Assembly: GCF_001039355.2 (NCBI RefSeq)
Contig: NW_019775827.1
Span: 173,613 to 200,107, forward strand
Direction: 5' to 3'
Length of the DNA: 26,495 nucleotides
DNA from: Lingula anatina
Lineage: Eukaryota > Brachiopoda > Lingulata > Lingulida > Lingulidae
Shown in pieces: positions 1 through 10,188 of this stretch. Within the stretch, counting starts at the first letter, position 1. Every line of letters begins with the position of its first letter. Below the pieces are notes generated by a model. The model searched no databases and had not been told where the DNA came from. It worked only from the letters and a program-made list of their open reading frames with translations. The position numbers and the translations under genes are program-made.

Positions 1-3000
1 TATATATATAGATAGATATATACACTTACAAGTAGTCTTATGTATTCATAAGCTTTTGTTAGCTTGTCTTTGGTTCTATCTCGTATATATATCTATATCT
101 ATTAGATCATATGCAGAAAGCTCTATGGTGATGTCACACAGGAGACATGCTTGGTTCATAATCTATAGCAGTGCTGTCTGTGCTCTTCTTGTACAAGTCG
201 CCGTATCAACTAGATTACGACCAGGTTTCTAGGCTGAAGGGGGCAAAACGGTATTTATTGAAAGCTGCAGAAATAGACAAGATGTACGTGTACCTGCTCA
301 GATTTGCTCTTGCAAGTTGGTTTATTTTTGAAAGAAAAGGTTTTTAGCTGAAACAGATACCTATTGACTAAAAAAATTCATTTATGTGTTCATTTTCTGC
401 CACCAAACAAATTAATTTAGGTCTTGAGAAGATGTACTGAGTCGGGACTGTGACAGTGCACTCTGGAATTCTGTATGGTATAATAACAGTGCTTGAGTTG
501 ACCAATACTAGCATTAACAGCCTTAAAGTTACATATTCTGTTGCATTTTCATTTCACTTAGCTGACATATGTTGTGTATCTGAAGGTTTGATCTTGTTAT
601 TGAATTCAAAGTGAAAGATTTACACATTTTTCAACTTTTTTAAAAAGGATCAGATAAGCATTCAACATTTTATTTGTCATCAAGTAACAGTTGTACTTTA
701 TGCCCAAAACCTAATCATTACTCACCTAGGGTTTCAGTGCCTTTGTTGAAGCACGTGACAGTTGATGTTACTGAAAGTTCATGTTTATTGCGTGAGAAAT
801 GGAAAAGATTGACCTTTTAAAAACTGCTTCAGCTTTTTCTGTGTTAACAAGCATATGATAGAAGAAAGATGTTGGATCTTGTACAGCATTAGTTGTACTG
901 AAGTTAGAGTCAACAGTAAGCAAGGGAAAGAGTGCACCATTTAATATAATATTGTCATAGCTTTACATGTAATGGCAATAGCAGCAGTCTCACCACTAAA
1001 TGAACATACAGATATCACCATCATACTAGTGTGGTCTGTCCAACTCGAGGTAGAGGGGGGCGGGTCTGGCTATTTGCAGTCAGTTTAATTGTATGGCATG
1101 CCTCCTTGAGAAGCTACTTAAAAGCTTGAAGAGGCTTGTTAGACAATTATGCACTCAGCGAGAATCCTTCACGGAGTTTGGACCAGCCCAACTAGAACGA
1201 TGATTCTATCTGAATGGGGTCTAACACTTCACTAGACAATTATTGGGATAATGTTGTTTAGGTGACCATTGTATTGAATCACAAACTTTCTGGTTCTTCT
1301 CAATGAGCATCTGTTGATCAAGTCAAGCTGACCTTTGACATCTGGTCTCTTATTGACAGAGGGCTCTTCAATAATGAAACAAAGGGATAACTATTTTCAT
1401 AGTTGATTGACTGGTCATTATCACAAGCAGTGAGATGTATCAAGGAAATTGTTTATGTTTTGTATCTTTCTTTTTTGAACATCTGGCAGCATTGATCTCT
1501 TTAAGAAGACCTGTGATGTGGAGGCTAGATGACTTGGATTGATTCAGATTGTTGCCGAGCTGAGCATATCTATCTTCTAATTCTGACTCTTAGTAAGTTT
1601 GGCTATAACATTTTGGTTGCAAGTAAATCTGGCTTAAACAGATAACATGTTACTACCTGGATAGTGGGTGTGATTGTTTTCAGCACAAAATGGTTTTAAT
1701 ACTTGGAATTACCAGTAGGCAGAATAAGGACTTTTTTTCATGTGTCTATGTATTTCAGTTCATTTATAACAAGCTACCCAAGATTGGTATTGTATGAAAA
1801 AAAAGATAATGGTAATATTGATCGTTTTATTTTATAGTACAGTTTACAGTTGTAGGTGCAGGAGTCACTGGGTATATGATGATGATTATGAGGAGATTTT
1901 TCACTTGGATGAGATATATAGTTCACTGAGAATTGAGAACAGTACCAGTTGGCTGAGAAGTCTTAAATATTCAGTATAATAATGATACAGATTTCAGAAG
2001 GTTGTATGGGTTTGAGTATTTTGGTAAAAGGATTATATTGATGAAAAAATGAGTTCCGTCTAACAGTGAAAGATACTTTTGTTATATTACTATGGAAGTT
2101 TATTATTTTATGTCTTTTTCTGTCGCATTTCATGTCTTTGTTTGCACAACATTTGTGTCACAAACCTCAAGTGGTGGGTGCAAGTATGCTCCACTGCCCC
2201 CTAGCATCAGGAAGCCCGTCTACTACTGCTGCCCCCTATAGACTGATTATGTCACTCATAAATGCTGTCCAAAGTAATGTCTAGATCACAACAGGCTCTT
2301 ATAGACCTCTTATTCTGTTTGAATGAAGTCAGCAGACCTAATCAAGAGAGAACCTACACAGTTCAGCAAAGAGAATTTCTTTTTAGTTTCTGTATTGTTG
2401 CTTCTATGGAGCATTGCCTTGTGGGTAACTGTATAGTTACAGTGAGAAATGTTGATGCCATGTAGGCCAAACTGATGTAGACCTGAGCATTTGATCTTAT
2501 TTACTACAGGACAGATCTTTTACCTGCTGACCTTCACAACACATGGGAAAAGAACAAGTGTTAGCGTGGTCTGTGCCTTTTGGCATTTCCTGCTGGTTTT
2601 TATCTGTTGCCATCCCAGCCTGTTTTCCTTTTATATGAGCCTAAACATTGTACAAGTATCTTGAGCAAAACAGTGCTTAGGAATCTGTTTCAACTCTAAT
2701 ATTGAAGTGAATATTTTTCTGCTTTTAGCTTGTATTTTTATGCTAGTCAGTTCTTATACTAGGCAAAATGGCATGGCTTTCTTTGGTAGGGCAGTGTCAG
2801 ATTGTAAAAATAAATAATCAGGTCACATAAGACCGTGGTCACCAAAATCTTACACTCATCATGCTTAGAGCAAACTTGAAATTTGAAGTCTTGAGATCTC
2901 TTACTTTCTTGTACTACACTTTGCTCTTGAAATGACATGTAATGACCTAGGAACATCATTTGCAAGGTCATGTAAGTCGACTGACTAGTAATTAGTCTCG

Positions 3001-4675
3001 ATTTAGGCCAGACCTCATCCTCGTCCAATCAGCTGTGCTTTTACATTTTTGTATAGATAGATATATATATATTTTGTCATGCATTTATAGTTCTGCATTT
3101 CTGCTTTACTACAGAAACAGCACATGTATTTGCTTAAAAGAATACTCCCAAGAAATGGAACCATTTTGTGTATGATGAAAAATAGATTCTCAAGTGGAGG
3201 GCCTTTGGTTTCATCTTTACTTACTGTCATTTTGGAAAAGATCTGGAGGAAACCTCTGAATACTACAGCTGATTCCATTCCCTGGTTTTTGCAATGAATA
3301 TTTGCTTGTTGGTTCTTGTGTAGTGCTATGATATCTTGGCACAGTTCAAGGTGATTTGATGGGCTGCTTGAGAGGGCTACAATTCCCTGTGTCTCTTAGT
3401 GTGGCAACTTCAATTTGATAACACAGTGTCAGTTTCATAGAAAGAGGAGAACGAAACTTGGCATTTGTGTAGTGGCAAGAAAAGAGGGGGGGGGGGGGGG
3501 GGTCTCCCTTTTTAATAATTATTTTCTTTTGCCGTGTTGGCAGGTTGGAATTTATTCAAAGATTTATTCTTAGTTATTTTCTGTATTTGAAGGAGGTCAG
3601 TACTGCTAATGTGTTCAGCTCTATCTCCAACTTTTACATAAGATGTTTGATTTTTGGGGGAAGTACTATTGAACAGCAACAGCAGTATCCACCATTACTT
3701 ACTGTGGAAAAAATACTTTCAGAATTGCTTTTATAAAACATGTGGCCTGACTTTACTGTAATTAATATGGTGAGATGACCAGTTGAGCTCTACAGTGCAT
3801 TTTATTTCACACGCTGACATATTAGATTAAGTATTCTTATCGACTTCAGTGGAATGCTAATTGATGATTCTACATTGGAAGCACATTTTATTACTTGTGT
3901 TTTGTACTATGGTCCTGGCAAGGTACATCAAATGTGATGTATATGTATAAGGTATATGTAAAGGCACAGCCATTCTAAATTATTTAAATGAGTTTCCTGC
4001 ATTGATTTGAATTTTCAAGGTAATAGGGATACGATGTTCACTGCAATTTGCCAAGTGTGCCCCAGTATGTGCAAAGAAAGGAAAAATAAATAAATAAAAT
4101 GACTATAAAATCATCCAAAACTGTAATTTGGAAGACAAGCCCCGTACCCATCAAACAGGTGAATTGCAATCAACAAAGTTGAACTTGACCTTGACAATTC
4201 AGCTCTAATATAAGTTCTAATATAATCGGAATAAGATTGCGATGGATGTGCCCAGTTTTGTCTCTGCTGCTTGGACTGGCGATAGGGACAGCACATACTG
4301 GCTAGAAGAACTTTGACGTTCCATAGTTATTATTACTATTATTATAATGATCATACAAAAACACAAGGCAGAGCAACTGCAAGGTACCAATGTTCTGTAT
4401 GTATCCATACAATGTCATGATATTCCAGCCACTTGCTCTGCTGGATCTGCTTCAAGTTGACTTTGTTCCACTATGTGCTGCAGTCAAATAATCAATATGT
4501 GTTGATGTTTCTAGTTAGCAGCTATACTACTAGCTATACCAGGCCCATGCTGGGAGGAGATTCTTCAGCCTTTGTTGTCTGTCTTTTTTAAAGTCTAATT
4601 ATTATTAGTAGTAATATTATTACTATCTTATTATGAATTTCTTAATTAAAATAAAAGCCTTGGTCTATATAGCAG
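1..4675 (+). other. Region without a recognised gene; possible long 3' UTR
   Basis: No ORF on either strand looks like a known protein, and no chain of exons could be built. The plus strand is T-rich in long stretches, and a well-formed poly(A) site closes the region at 4650-4705. This would suit a long 3' UTR of a plus-strand gene to the left, but plain intergenic DNA is as likely. It contains (TA)n near 1-90 and 3060, a run of 16 G at 3487-3502, and AT-rich trinucleotide runs near 4330 and 4600. Confidence 0.3.
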
Positions 4676-4705
4676 TTGTTGTGTGGTTTCTTGATTTTAT
4701 TGGTT
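4650..4705 (+). terminator. Plus-strand poly(A) site
   Basis: AATAAA at 4650-4655 is followed after about 20 bases by a GT-rich stretch (GTTGTTGTGTGGTTTC from 4674), the usual arrangement of an animal cleavage and polyadenylation site. It would end a plus-strand transcript converging on MED27. Confidence 0.4.
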
Positions 4706-5185
4706 TAATTTTACATGATGCATAAATGCTACTAGGATAAAATGTTTACGAGTAAGACTGACAAGCCGTATTGGAACATTCTAAACTTTTGGATTTTTTT
4801 ATGATAATGTATATTTTATAATAATGTATAATTTCAAGTCTGATGCTATTCAGAACTGCATGTTTATAGCTATTCATTAGCAATAAACTGGGCGCAATGA
4901 CAATAGCTGGAAAATTTCATAAGTTTGTAAGTCTGAAGCAATTTCAAAAAATGCTTTCACAAAAAAAAAAAAAAAAAAATGACTATCAGTCTTTGCCTTC
5001 CACAATCATCTGCAGATGAATTCTGAAATTTTATCAATGCCTGTAATATGTTCCATTATAATGTGTTTACCCGCAAATTTCTTCCAAATTATACTCCGGC
5101 ACCTGCAATCTACAACATCCATGCAAGGCCTGCAGCCAGCAATTCAAAAGTTTTTTTCCAGAAAAAAATGTAGTGTTTTGTTCCC

Positions 5186-5412
5186 TTAGACCCCATTCCC
5201 ACAGATTTTAGATCGATCTATCCCTTTGGGGAGTCTCACTAGATTACTGTCAGCTTAGCCGGCTTGAGCATCTGTCCCACCTACTAAAATATTCAGCTGT
5301 AAGGGGGTAATTAACTACCGTGCGCGCTCAGCTGACAGCAATTTAGCATGAACCCCCTGGGAGTTATGTCAATTTAGATCAATCGATCTAACTTTATGGG
5401 AATGCAGTCTTA
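5186..5412 (+). mobile_element. MITE copy 1 (221 bp, 3-bp target duplication TTA)
   Basis: A non-coding element at 5189-5409 with imperfect terminal inverted repeats: GACCCCATTCCCACAG at the left, and GACTGCATTCCCATA as the reverse complement of the right. Further in, both ends carry GATCGAT palindromes. It is flanked by TTA on both sides. Two more near-complete copies lie at 16035-16259 and 20433-20646 and one fragment at about 13275-13415. A TTA target duplication suggests the PIF/Harbinger group; no transposase is present. Confidence 0.8.
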
Positions 5413-5637
5413 GTTAACCCAACTTCAAAAATGGCATTGAACCTAGGTCTATTGTTGTTTCCGTGTAGTCCTTTTCTCTCCCAAAGGGCAGCTATTTGGA
5501 ACCCCTGTCTAAGGCTCTGCACACTTGAGCTCATCCTTCATAATTTTCAACCAAGGTACAAACTGAATTGCTGCCCTGTTGAAATTCTCCTGTTTGAAAA
5601 ATAAATCCAATTCATCCATTTATTCCACTTCCTTCCA

Positions 5638-5772
5638 TCAAGGTCTGCAACCTTCATGATAAGGTTTGAGATTTCTGAACTCCCGCCATGTTGGAGGTAA
5701 ATTGTCCTGCAGGTAAGTCTCACATTTGGCACAGGGAATAGTGAACAGAGATGTGTAGCTGTTTAACCAAGT
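5638..5772 (-). CDS. MED27: MED27 exon 8, C-terminal zinc-finger-like end (residues 264-307)
   Basis: Acceptor ttttccag|ACTTGG; the stop TGA is at 5640..5638. It encodes TWLNSYTSLF, then PCAKC, LQDNLPPTWREFRNL and YHEGCRP. The CxxC and HxxC pairs and LPPTWR are hallmarks of the Med27 C-terminus. An AATAAA on the minus strand at 5624..5619, 14 bases after the stop, could serve as poly(A) signal, which would give a very short 3' UTR; a more distal site is possible. Confidence 0.94.
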   Translation of the reverse strand, partial: TWLNSYTSLFTIPCAKCETYLQDNLPPTWREFRNLKPYHEGCRP

Positions 5773-8700
5773 CTGGAAAATTGAGTACAACAATAAACTA
5801 ATTATCTGAATTTATTTAAATTGATTAATTATGAGAGAATATTGTGAACTAACTGGACAATATCACTTCTATGAAGAACTAGATCTACACCAAAAAAAAA
5901 TTAGTTCAAAACAAGATCAAACATTTGGACCATCTTTTATCCACTTAATAGAACAAATTCTCACTACTTATCAGGATGATTTGGGACACATTCAGACAGG
6001 ATTTTCCCATCAGATTTAAACTGAAAAATCAATATTTTCCTGGCATTTTTCTGTCTTAAGCAGCGCCAAGTTGTAGGTAACTGAGCCATTTCTTCTTACT
6101 ATTCCTAGCAAACCAAAAGCACTGTGTGATCTTTATGATGTATACTCACCAAGAATGATCTGAAAGCAATGTCTGGTCTATGTGGCATGTAGAAATGGAG
6201 TAAAGCAGCACACGCATGCTCTGTGATCTGAAAGAAAAGTAGTTTTACTGAATTACTAAGTACTAAATCAAGATACAGTAAACTGTGCACAACACAAAAA
6301 TTTTAGACCTGAAGATATGTTCAAGAATTACGAAGAATTCAATCAGGTAAAGTTTATAAGTTTTGGCTATTACCAAAACTATTCCACAAGATTTGTTCAA
6401 GTCAAAACAATTTTAGTCATAAAGTTATGCATAGTAACTCTTGAGATAATGAAATTCATTTCTGTACTTTACTCTCTTCCAGACATTACACCATTTTACT
6501 AATTAGGGCCAACAGTTTCTTTTGCTACGTACATACAATAACCTATATGAGCACTTCAAAATTGGAAAACTTACCTTTAAGTAAACTAAATACTTTGACT
6601 TTGTCCATATATCCAACTATAAGATAAAAAGATTATGTCATTAATATTTGTTTGTGACTGAACAAAAACATTATACAAAATACAAAACAAAAACCTTAAT
6701 TAAGGGATTTTCATAGGCTCAGTAATACCACTGGTAATAATTATGGTGTTTGTACTTTGAAGAGAGCTGCAGTTTTAATAATAATTTCTACCCCAATTGT
6801 AACTGTCACAATTAAAAGTACATCTAAAAGAATCTTTTTTTTTTTAATTACACCATTTGTTAACTTACCTCTCCGTTGTCTTTAAAACTTTGTTCGTCTA
6901 ACCCTCTTACATTAACTGTCTCCAAAATAAGTCCCCGTAATACTATGATAATTTTCATAGCTCGCCCAACTGTAACCTAGAAACAGTTTTAGGTATTATT
7001 TCAACATGTGATATTAACATCTTCTGAGGTATATTTACATGAAAATGTTAACATCCGTTTACATTATAACAACCACAAAGGTAATATGTCTTAAATTCAT
7101 ATGCAGTGCTTATATCACTGATGAGACTTTTCTGACTTTGTAAGGGTCATTTGAGTCATTCTTGTGAATTGTGTACCCTGGACCCCCGGCCAATTTCCCA
7201 ACTTTTGTCGTAATTCCTCCTTTTTCAGGGTCATTTGAGTCATTCTTGTGAATCATGTACCCTGGACCCCTGGCCAGTTTTCCTACTTTTTCAGCAAGGA
7301 CTGGTCTCATCCCTGTTACATGAAGCCAACCCTCAACAGAAAAACCTTCAATGAATTACATACTTTTTCATGAAAAATGTTTTTGATCTGTGCCTCATTT
7401 AGTCTTTATTTAGAACGCCTAATATTGTTCACTTTATTTATAGCGTGATGGTACCTGTACTTTTATTATTACAATTAGAATATTTCAAAGAAAGTGTCAG
7501 TATTCCTGACTTTGGCCCTTACCTCTAGTACCGCTGCTGTTCCTTGAGGCCTGTGGATTTTAATATCCAAATCTGGAAACATTCTTTTCTGAGTATCAAT
7601 GACAGCATCAATTTGTCTGGAATTACAATTTTTCACAGGGAATTCACTGACAGTTTTTGGAAATTTTTGATTGTAATCTTCCCTATCATATCACTTGACC
7701 ATTTACAGTATCCTGTTATGAATTAGGAAAAAAATGAAGTTATATATATATATATATTTAAAAAAAAATATCAATCAACTAGATTAAAAAATAGAAGAAA
7801 TGCATATATTTACAAAGCTGTGTCAAACCAATACTTAAGACTGAAAATTAGACTGTCATAATTTTGGGACATCCAAAAGCACTTTTTTCCCTCAGTAAAA
7901 TCCTTTTCCTTCATAATCCTTCTTGTCCCTTCAATATCTTCTAATTTAGGACTGGGAACAACTGCTCATCTTAATGAAAGGATGTTAAAAAGAAGAAAAA
8001 TACTTTCGACTGTCTCAGAATCATGACAGCGGGTTACCCACTTACTGTGGAGGCAGTTTGTGGAAGTTCTGTTGGGCAGTGCGCAGTCTTTTGGCTGCGG
8101 GGCCACCTGAAGGCAACGTGGAACGTTTTAGGGAATTTTGATTTAGAAGCACAAAGGCATGGTTTGCCACATCATGAACCTGAAATGTGAAAATGAAAAA
8201 AATAAATAAATGAACAAACAAATAGATAGATAAATAAAAATATTCATATGAAGAAACTGCCTGGTGTTACCTGGTTGTGAACCCCAAAATAATAAAACAA
8301 GTTTTTGTGTTTGTGTGTGCGTGTCATCACAGTGACTTACTGCACATTTTGAAATTGTCCAATTGAATTTCTTAGGATAATGGGTAGATGGAGTGGGTCA
8401 ACAGAGTGACAGACACCTCACATCACATGTACAATCTTGTAAGCCTCCAACATCTCACCTAACTGGACCACTTGTAAGCCTGTAACATCTCACCTTATTG
8501 GACCACTTGTAAGCCTGTAACATCTCACCTTATTGGACCACTTGTAAGCCTGTAACAACTGTGAGTGGAGGGGTGTTTTGTCTAGCACAGGGTCCAAACT
8601 GAGCAGTGCAGAATTTCCTGACAGGAGAGGACCAGCTGGGGCTGTTATCACACTGCCTAGCTTCTCTACCTCTCTGTGATATACAGAAAATATTGATGAG

Positions 8701-9567
8701 CACAATTTAAATCATATATAAAACCCATAACTTGACAGAGTAGTGGAGCACTTTATGTCTTTTCACGACCACTACAACTTTCTGTTTCGCACCATTTTCG
8801 GGGGGAGGGGGGGGGGGGCAGAGATATCTTCTAACAATCTTCCAAATTATCTTTGTGATCCATACTCCATCTTGACTGTTTATGACAGAAAGAAATTAGA
8901 TGCCTATCTAAGTAAACTTTAAAAATTCTGAGCCTCTTCTGGAAGACCCAGAAGATAGCTTCTGTTTGCCCCTGATTTTTACTGGCCCTAATATGTAATT
9001 ACTCCCTTTCACAAGTTTGCTACCAACTGTTTGGACGACTCTAAATTAATTTGGTTAACTGGTTGTGCAGAGTATGGGCCCTGTTTACAAAACTCTATTA
9101 TGTACTAGTAATGGTATTAATTTCTCAATCTATCAAAATCTATCTGTGAAAAGTGCCTTTTAATTAAAATTCTCAGAATATTACAATTTACATCACCCAC
9201 ATAATCCATTACTTAAAATCGTTTCAAAATAAACCGGGAAGAAAATTCAGATAAACATCGTAAAGCAGAAAAATTTTCTGTGCAAACAAAACCAAAAGAC
9301 AGAAGCGTACTACGTTTTGTTTGGTGAATAAATTAGGAAATGAGAATCATTACATGATTAGGATGTACTGAGTATTTACCCAAGGTTTTGGTTCACCGAC
9401 AACAAGCCTTGCTGCAACTCATTAAGAAATGACCGTTCTTTGTTTTCATTGCTGTTGTCTTCCTTCATTCCATTTCTGAATCTTTCGAATACTTGGTTAA
9501 CGCTGGATCGGAGAGTTCTTACTGCTAAAAGCGACCTTGCTAACAAATCTTGAATGTCTGTAGCCAT
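5638..9567 (-). CDS. MED27: Mediator complex subunit 27, whole gene (8 coding exons)
   Basis: MED27 is a subunit of the nuclear Mediator complex, which links transcription factors to RNA polymerase II; it lies at the head-tail interface. I joined eight exons (9380..9567, 8529..8673, 8046..8179, 7523..7616, 6869..6976, 6575..6616, 6150..6227, 5638..5772). They give 924 nt in one frame, 307 residues plus stop, against about 311 in human. Every junction is GT..AG and phases match. Family landmarks are present: TLRSSV near the N-terminus, LLSLDP..DKTPL.SQLLQAYKWSNK in exon 2, RMFP and RP.GT in exon 4, LDIW in exon 6, and a C-terminal zinc-finger-like CxxC..HxxC (C277, C280, H302, C305) around LPPTWR. 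The ATG at 9567 fits the family N-terminus. Introns hold a triplicated splice donor (8435-8560), an 84-base tandem repeat (7144-7297), a poly-G tract (8800-8818) and (TA)n (7740-7757); I see nothing else in them. Identification is by recalled family sequence, not a search. Confidence 0.96.
6150..6227 (-). CDS. MED27: MED27 exon 7 (residues 238-263)
   Basis: Acceptor ctttcag|ATCACA, donor TTCTTG|GTGAGT, phase 0 at both ends. It encodes ITEHACAALLHFYMPHRPDI and AFRSFL, matching the TDHATTALLHY..P..PDVVVRSF region of human MED27. Confidence 0.94.
6575..6616 (-). CDS. MED27: MED27 exon 6, 42-nt exon (residues 224-237)
   Basis: A very short exon between tcttatag and GTAAGT, phase 0 at both ends, encoding LDIWTKSKYLVYLK. 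It fills exactly the gap between exons 5 and 7 relative to human (LDIWSKSNYQVFQK). It would be missed by ORF-length methods; skipping it would keep the frame and delete 14 residues. Confidence 0.9.
6869..6976 (-). CDS. MED27: MED27 exon 5 (residues 188-223)
   Basis: Acceptor tttctag|GTTACA, donor GGAGAG|GTAAGT (phase 0). It encodes VTVGRAMKIIIVLRGLILET and ends in FKDNGE, matching the hydrophobic LGKVLKVIVV region of human MED27. Confidence 0.93.
7144..7311 (-). repeat. 84-bp tandem duplication in MED27 intron 4
   Basis: GGGTCATTTGAGTCATTCTT starts at 7144 and again at 7228. About 70 bases are very similar and the rest diverges. The period is a multiple of three, and on the minus strand one frame is open through both copies with the motif GPGYxIHKNDSNDP. 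MED27 exons 4 and 5 join without it, so it is intronic. Confidence 0.8.
7523..7616 (-). CDS. MED27: MED27 exon 4 (residues 157-187)
   Basis: Acceptor attccag|A, donor CTAGAG|GTAAGG (phase 0). It encodes DTQKRMFPDLDIKIHRPQGT, aligning with the human segment that carries RMFPEM and SRPNGT. Confidence 0.93.
8046..8179 (-). CDS. MED27: MED27 exon 3 (residues 112-155 plus two bases)
   Basis: Acceptor ttcag|GTTCAT, donor CCACA|GTAAGT (phase 2). It encodes a linker with LLNQNSLKRS and a basic AAKRLR patch, aligning with the basic linker of animal MED27. This is the least conserved part of the protein. No ORF of 60 codons covers it; it was found by splice signals and family alignment. Confidence 0.9.
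8435..8560 (-). repeat. 35-bp tandem repeat carrying the MED27 exon 2 donor (about 3.5 copies)
   Basis: The sequence CATCTCACCT (reverse complement AGGTGAGATG) begins at 8451, 8486 and 8521, a period of 35. In gene orientation each unit has about 24 bases of exon end (CAGGCTTACAAGTGGTCCAA.. coding QAYKWSNK) plus the donor GTGAGA. The first two units are the same; the third has GTTAG instead of ATAAG before the donor; a partial copy follows. Possible donors lie at 8528, 8493 and 8458. Confidence 0.9.
8529..8673 (-). CDS. MED27: MED27 exon 2 (residues 64-111)
   Basis: The acceptor is atatcacag|A and the donor AATAAG|GTGAGA (phase 0). It encodes the family signature SLDPVLDKTPLHSQLLQAYK followed by WSNK. 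Its last 24 bases and the donor are repeated in tandem in the following intron (see the repeat entry), so several near-identical donors compete here. The first one keeps the frame into exon 3. Confidence 0.95.
9380..9567 (-). CDS. MED27: MED27 exon 1 (residues 1-62 plus two bases)
   Basis: Starts at the ATG reading MATDIQDLLARSLLAVRTLR and ends CTT GG|GTAAAT (phase 2). A GTG in frame upstream at 9600 is not needed as a start. The segment is the helical N-terminal part of MED27, with SVNQVFERFRNGMK matching the family pattern. Confidence 0.93.
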
Positions 9568-10188
9568 TGTGTAGTTTATGTTATCGGAGTCTAGTTGCAC
9601 TGCTTTTCAGTATAGCTATTAGCCAAGAAAAGATTTGCCTGTGCTGACCACAAAAACATTAATCGTTTCATCACTGAAAATGTAAAGAAACAGATTCAAG
9701 TTTGTATATAGTTACGAACTCTTCAAAACGATTTAACATAAACACGTCAATTCCATAATTTTTTACACTTAGTCTCATCTTGGGTAATATGATACGTTAA
9801 GCTTCCTACCCGAAAAAAAAGAGTGAAATAAACGAAACATCTTAGAGTGAAATAAATAAAACAATTCTAAATTGACTTTAAACAATGTCTCTTTTATTAA
9901 CTGAAATAAATTTTGAAAATTACTAATTAATTACTACCCCACATCGTTACTCCCCATACATTATGTGATAAGCGTGTCTTACCTTAATTTTGGGATATTT
10001 CACATCTATTTTTTCTCAAATGAAAAAATGGTTTGTGTATTGGTGTTGTAAATGGGAAAATTACAATTTGTGGCACCGCCTTTGTTATGATGCTCAAAAA
10101 TCGCTCCCACTTTGGATTTCATCTCCCCAAGTCTGAGCTCTTCTCCCCTTATGTAAATTTGCTAACAAATAAATAAATAAATAAAAGA

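Noticed and set aside
1794-1979. 61-codon ORF with a signal-peptide-like start (MKKKIMVILIVLFYSTVYSC)
   Set aside because: Poor start context, no splice partners, no recognisable family, and short ORFs of this size are expected by chance in AT-rich DNA.
3015-3278. 87-codon minus-strand ORF beginning MESAVVFRGF
   Set aside because: No family resemblance; it ends in a low-complexity YIYIYLY stretch from (TA)n, and neighbouring sequence gives no support.
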